Source of the DNA: Ralstonia mannitolilytica
Lineage (GTDB): Bacteria > Pseudomonadota > Gammaproteobacteria > Burkholderiales > Burkholderiaceae
DNA: 64,000 nucleotides
Assembly (NCBI RefSeq): GCF_905397375.1
Contig: NZ_CAJPVG010000001.1
Location: 1,116,001 to 1,180,000, forward strand
Direction: 5' to 3'
Shown here: positions 60,273 through 64,000 of the stretch, one piece after another
Layout: each line of letters starts with the position of its first letter
Position numbering within the stretch: the stretch's first letter is position 1
Made by a program: the position numbers and the translations under genes
Notes under the pieces: generated by a model
What the model was told of the DNA's origin: nothing
The model's database searches: none
Seen by the model: only the letters and a program-made list of their open reading frames with translations

Positions 60273-61280
60273 ATGAGCCAAGACACAGCGGATCTGTCTC
60301 GCCGCAAGGTATTGCATGCGGCGGCGGCCACGGCGCTGGCGGGGCCGGCATTGATCCTGGGCCGCAAGGCCTACTCGCAGCCGCGCAAGCTGACGTTTGC
60401 GTGGAACCAGAATTCGTTCTGCCTGACGCCGATCGTGGTGGCCCAGGAGCGGGGCTTCTTCGAGAAGAACGGCCTGCAGGTCGACCTGATCAACTACAGC
60501 GGCTCGACCGACCAGCTGCTCGAATCCATTGCCACCGGCAAGGCCGATGCTGCCGTGGGCATGATCCACCGCTGGCTCAAGCCGCTGGAGGCCGGTTTTG
60601 ACGTGAAGATCATCGGCAGTTCGCACGGCGGATGCGTGCGTCTGGTCGGGGCCAAGGCGGCGGGCGTGACGAGCCTGCAGGCGCTCAAGGGCAAGACTGT
60701 AGGCGTGAGCGACCTGGCCGCGCCGGGCAAGCATTTCTTCACCATCCTCCTGGCCAAGAACGGCATTGATCCCGACCGCGACATCACGTGGCGCCAATAC
60801 CCGGCCGACCTGCTGGGCGTGGCCGTCGACAAGGGTGAGATCCAGGCCATTGCCGACGGCGACCCGAACCTCTACCTGCTCGGGAAGCGGACCCATGGCG
60901 CCTATGTGGAGCTGGCAACCAACCTTTCCGGCGAATACGCCCGCAAGGTCTGCTGCGTGATCGGCGCGCGCGGCGAGCTCGTGCGCAACGACCGGCCGAC
61001 GGCCTCCGCACTGGCCCGCGCCATTGTGCAGGCCACCGACTTCGTCAACGAAAACCCGAACGAGGCGGCCAAGGTGTTTGCCAAGTACTCGCCCAAGGTG
61101 GCGCTGGACGACCTGCGCAAGCTCTACGCCACGCTCACCTACACGCATCACCCCACGGGCGTCGACCTGCGCGACGAGATCGCCTTCTATGCGGAGGACT
61201 TCCGCCGCATTGGCGTCATCAAGAAGACGACCGACCCGCAGCGCCTGGCGCAGCACGTGTACGTCAACGTGCTGGCCTGA
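60273..61280 (+). CDS. ABC transporter substrate-binding protein, sulfonate/taurine type
   Basis: 335 residues from ATG 60273 with a twin-arginine-type signal (SRRKVLHAAAATALAG, then PALILG). The mature part, KLTFAWNQNSFCLTPIVVAQ with ERGFFEKNGLQVDLINYSG and GKADAAVGMIHRWL, is the SsuA/TauA/NrtA type. Tat export would mean that it folds in the cytoplasm. It is followed at 32 nt by the permease and then by the ATPase (ATGG overlap region), a complete importer. Confidence 0.85.
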   Translation: MSQDTADLSRRKVLHAAAATALAGPALILGRKAYSQPRKLTFAWNQNSFCLTPIVVAQERGFFEKNGLQVDLINYSGSTDQLLESIATGKADAAVGMIHRWLKPLEAGFDVKIIGSSHGGCVRLVGAKAAGVTSLQALKGKTVGVSDLAAPGKHFFTILLAKNGIDPDRDITWRQYPADLLGVAVDKGEIQAIADGDPNLYLLGKRTHGAYVELATNLSGEYARKVCCVIGARGELVRNDRPTASALARAIVQATDFVNENPNEAAKVFAKYSPKVALDDLRKLYATLTYTHHPTGVDLRDEIAFYAEDFRRIGVIKKTTDPQRLAQHVYVNVLA

Positions 61281-61312
61281 GCCGGCCCTGCGCACATGAG
61301 GAGCACATCGAC

Positions 61313-62350
61313 ATGAGCACGATCCCCCAAACCTTGGAGGCACCGGGCGCGCTGGTCCATCCGCTGGCGGGCGCCGCAGCCGGCGGCCGTGTCTGGCGCA
61401 CGGGCGTGGCGGCGGCCATCGCGTGGGCGGCATTCGGGCTGGTGACGTGGCGCTGGCCAAACCACGTGGTGGGCTTCAGCGATTGGGCGTTCACGACCGA
61501 GCTTGGCATGACGGCGCTGGCGGCCGGCATTGCGCTGCTCGTGCTTGCGGTGGCCGGGGCGTATGTTGTGCCGCTGCGCGCCGTGCAGGAGGCAGTGCAG
61601 CCGGCGGGTCCATGGCTGGTTGCGGTGGCCGCTGTGCTGGCATTGTGGGAGGCGTTGACGGCCAAGTCGGGCGTGTTGCCCACGCCGTTCTTCGCGCCGC
61701 CCCAGGCGCTGATCGAGGTCTATACCGAAGACTGGCCGCGCCTGGGCAGCAGCGTGGTCAACACGCTCAAGCTGCTGGGCATCGGCTACTTCCTCGGCGC
61801 ACTCACGGGCTTCCTGGTGGGCGTGTCGATCGGATGGTCGCGTGCCGTGGGCTACTGGGTGCATCCGGTCTTGCGCGTTCTGGGGCCGCTGCCGGCCACG
61901 GCGCTGCTGCCGATCACGTTCTACTTCTTTCCGTCGAGCTATTCGGCGGCGGCGTTCCTCATTGCGCTGGCGTCGGGCTTTCCCGTGGCGGTGCTGACGT
62001 GGTCGGGCGTGGCGGGCGTGGGCAAGCGGTATTACGACGTCGCGCGCACGCTGGGTGCATCCAACGCCTTCCTGGTGCTGCGCGTGGCGATTCCGGCGGC
62101 GCTGCCGCAGGTGTTCGTGGGCCTGTTCATGGGCCTGGGTGCGTCGTTCACCGTGTTGGTGACGGCGGAGATGATGGGCGTGAAATCAGGCCTGGGCTGG
62201 TACCTCACGTGGGCGCAGGGCTGGGCCTCGTACGTGAACATGTATGCCGCACTGATCGTCATGGCGCTGCTCTTCTCGAGCATCATCACGCTGCTGTTCA
62301 AGGTGCGGGACCGCGCCCTGGTCTGGCAGAAGGGGACGCTGAAATGGTAG
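61313..62350 (+). CDS. ABC transporter permease, SsuC/TauC type with N-terminal extension
   Basis: 345 residues from ATG 61313. The SsuC-like core begins near residue 100 (AVLALWEALTAKSGVLPTPF) and includes the EAA loop YYDVARTLGASNAFLVLRVA. The first ~95 residues hold two or three extra hydrophobic segments (AAAIAWAAFGLVTWRW, ALAAGIALLVLAVAGAYVV) that typical SsuC proteins (about 260 aa) lack. It overlaps the ATPase gene by 7 nt. Confidence 0.88.
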   Translation: MSTIPQTLEAPGALVHPLAGAAAGGRVWRTGVAAAIAWAAFGLVTWRWPNHVVGFSDWAFTTELGMTALAAGIALLVLAVAGAYVVPLRAVQEAVQPAGPWLVAVAAVLALWEALTAKSGVLPTPFFAPPQALIEVYTEDWPRLGSSVVNTLKLLGIGYFLGALTGFLVGVSIGWSRAVGYWVHPVLRVLGPLPATALLPITFYFFPSSYSAAAFLIALASGFPVAVLTWSGVAGVGKRYYDVARTLGASNAFLVLRVAIPAALPQVFVGLFMGLGASFTVLVTAEMMGVKSGLGWYLTWAQGWASYVNMYAALIVMALLFSSIITLLFKVRDRALVWQKGTLKW

Positions 62351-63156
62351 CCGTGCTCGAACGCGAGGCGACCATCGAGGCGCCGGCGCCATCGTCGAAA
62401 AACGGGGCGCGGATCGACGTGCAGGGCGTGAGCCACTGGTTCGGCAGCCAGGCCAATCCGTTGCAGGTGCTCGACAACGTGAGCCTGACCGTGCAGCCCG
62501 GCGAGTTCGTCGCGCTGCTCGGGCCGAGCGGTTGCGGCAAGTCGACGCTGGTGCGGCTGATTGCCGGGCTGGAGCCGCCCACGCGCGGCCGCATCCTGCA
62601 GGACGATGTGCCGATCACCGCGCCGGACCCATCGCGCATCGTCGTCTTCCAGGATCCGACGCTGTACCCGTGGCGGCGCGTGTGGGACAACGTGGCCCTC
62701 GGGCTGCAGGCGCGCGGCGTGCTCAAGGCCGAGCGCGACCGCGTGGACGATGCGCTCGAGCGCGTTGGCCTCGGCGGCTTCCACCGCGCGTTTCCGCACG
62801 AGCTGTCGGGCGGCATGGCGCAGCGTGTGGCGCTGGCCCGTGCGCTCGTCAACGATCCGCAGCTGCTGGTGTTGGATGAGCCGCTGGGCAAGCTGGACTC
62901 GCTCACGCGGCTGGCCATGCAGAGCGAGCTCGTGTCGCTCTGGCAGCGTGCGCGGTTTTCGACGGTGCTGGTCACGCACGATGTGGAAGAGGCGCTGTTC
63001 CTGGCGCAGCGCGTCGTCATCTTCAGCCCGCGCCCGGCGCGCATCGCGGCGGAGCTGACGGTCGACCTGCCGTATCCGCGCCACCGTGGCGATCCGAGGC
63101 TCGGCGCATTGCGGCATGAGGCGCTCCGCCATCTCGGGCTGGCCGAGAGCTGGTAG
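62344..63156 (+). CDS. ABC transporter ATP-binding protein, SsuB/TauB type
   Basis: 270 residues from ATG 62344. Walker A GPSGCGKSTLVRLI, Q-loop VFQDPTLYPWRRV, signature LSGGMAQRVALARALV, Walker B LLVLDEPLGKLD and the switch His in VTHDVEEAL are all intact. The family transports sulfonates, taurine or nitrate. It completes the three-part importer encoded behind the SsuD-like monooxygenase and aldolase. Confidence 0.93.
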   Translation: MVAVLEREATIEAPAPSSKNGARIDVQGVSHWFGSQANPLQVLDNVSLTVQPGEFVALLGPSGCGKSTLVRLIAGLEPPTRGRILQDDVPITAPDPSRIVVFQDPTLYPWRRVWDNVALGLQARGVLKAERDRVDDALERVGLGGFHRAFPHELSGGMAQRVALARALVNDPQLLVLDEPLGKLDSLTRLAMQSELVSLWQRARFSTVLVTHDVEEALFLAQRVVIFSPRPARIAAELTVDLPYPRHRGDPRLGALRHEALRHLGLAESW

Positions 63157-63170
63157 ATGACCGAAGCATC

Positions 63171-64000
63171 ATGAGCGGCCCGCCGCCAACGGTGTGGCTC
63201 AACGCGCTGCTCGTCTTCCTGCAATGGGCGCAGCACAGTGTGCTCACCGTCTGGCGCGCGTTGGGGCTGACAGGCGACGTGCATGGCCAGCCCGCGTGGC
63301 CCTGGGCCGTCCGCATTGCCGGCGAGACGTTGCTGATCGACCTCGGGCAGGCACGGCAACTCGGGCTCACGCTGATCGTTGTGGTACTTGCCTTGTTGGC
63401 TGTGTGCACGGCCTTGCTCGTGCGTCGCTGGCGCGCGGTGTCGTTTGGTGTGGCGGCGGGCTTGCTCGTGGTGGCGCCCTGGCCCTCGGCGGTGGTGTTT
63501 TCGGCCGCCGTGCCGACGAGCTTCCATGTGAGCCCGACCGCGTTCTCGCTGGCGTCGATCACGCAAGGCGCACACGTCTACCACGCCGCATGCGCAAGCT
63601 GCCACGGCACAGACGGCCGCGGCGAAGGGCCGCTGGCCGCCACGCTCACACGCTGGCCGCCCACGGTCGTGGGCCCGCTCCTCGGTCGCCGTGCCGATGG
63701 CGAGCTGTTCTGGCATATCGCGCACGGCATGCACGATGCGCACGGCAACGCCACCATGCCGGCCTTTGCCAATCGACTGAGCGACGCAGACCTCTGGGCC
63801 GCGCTCGACTACATGAACGTGCTGGCTGCCAGCGGCGGCGTGCGTGCCGGCGGATGGCCGGTGCCGGTGGCGATTCCCGCGCTGCCCGTACGTTGCGGCG
63901 ACGCGCCGCCCACGCCGCTGGCTGCATGGCGCAACGGCCAGCGCGTGCGCGTGGTGGCCGTCGACACGGCGGACCGGATTCCCCTGGAAGACCCGCGCTT
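63171..64000 (+). CDS. membrane-anchored c-type cytochrome, 3' end outside window
   Basis: From ATG 63171 the frame runs open for 276 codons to the right edge. It has N-terminal hydrophobic segments at about residues 60-80 and 88-110, then a heme c site CASCH within HAACASCHGTDGRGEGPLAA, and MPAFANRLSDADLWAALDYM, which supplies the distal Met. A further region (RCGDAPPTPLAAWRNGQRVR) continues past the window end. The first ~55 residues resemble membrane-embedded copper resistance proteins only loosely. It starts 14 nt after the ATPase stop, but whether it belongs to the transporter operon is unclear. Confidence 0.75.
   Translation, partial: MSGPPPTVWLNALLVFLQWAQHSVLTVWRALGLTGDVHGQPAWPWAVRIAGETLLIDLGQARQLGLTLIVVVLALLAVCTALLVRRWRAVSFGVAAGLLVVAPWPSAVVFSAAVPTSFHVSPTAFSLASITQGAHVYHAACASCHGTDGRGEGPLAATLTRWPPTVVGPLLGRRADGELFWHIAHGMHDAHGNATMPAFANRLSDADLWAALDYMNVLAASGGVRAGGWPVPVAIPALPVRCGDAPPTPLAAWRNGQRVRVVAVDTADRIPLEDPR

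Overview
The window is a GC-rich chromosomal stretch, densely coded on both strands, that reads like a betaproteobacterium of the Burkholderiaceae, most likely Ralstonia or a close relative. This is inferred from the GC-rich codon use and the gene content: an imuA-imuB-dnaE2 SOS cassette, a 7Fe ferredoxin fdxA, an aconitase of the AcnB type, a 2-aminoethylphosphonate operon with a two-domain permease, and many LysR-type regulators. I see no tRNA, rRNA, CRISPR array, insertion sequence or prophage. One short stretch (about 19.9-20.95 kb) is decayed.

Left third (1-24.4 kb): a truncated tartronate semialdehyde reductase, small conserved proteins, a LysR regulator converging on a solitary ModA-like binding protein, the LexA-type mutasome imuA-imuB-dnaE2, an XRE regulator with a disordered tail, an SLC13-like permease, a copy of fusA outside the str operon with its own palindromic promoter, a Crp/Fnr regulator, an Mpo1-like membrane protein, a crotonase/fdxA pair and a chemoreceptor. 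Then comes a gene-poor zone with a broken LysR gene, a cold-shock gene with a long structured leader, several small hypothetical proteins and a lipid A-type acyltransferase.

Middle (24.4-48.2 kb): acnB with a clear promoter and a palindromic operator candidate; a LysR-SDR-MFS-split transketolase cluster; a tyrosine module (hpd, aromatic amino acid permease, aromatic aminotransferase) divergent from an Lrp-type regulator; an M30-type lipoprotein peptidase; and a 2-aminoethylphosphonate operon (LysR, ATPase, fused permease, PhnX, binding protein, FAD oxidoreductase). This operon has no PhnW transaminase. It is followed by a HAD phosphatase and a second LysR regulator that is a paralogue of the first and points towards it.

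Right part (48.3-64 kb): an orphan ATP synthase epsilon gene, then a translationally coupled operon of a TonB-dependent receptor, a YfiR-family periplasmic protein and a membrane GGDEF-EAL protein, which looks like an outer-membrane-to-c-di-GMP signalling relay. An organosulfur island follows. On the minus strand an acyl-CoA-dehydrogenase-like flavoprotein, a cysteine dioxygenase-like enzyme and a four-domain rhodanese overlap by ATGA. Divergent from them on the plus strand are an SsuD-like flavin monooxygenase, a class II aldolase and a sulfonate-type ABC transporter. The window ends inside a membrane-anchored c-type cytochrome gene. All functions are read from sequence motifs and remembered family features; no database search was run.
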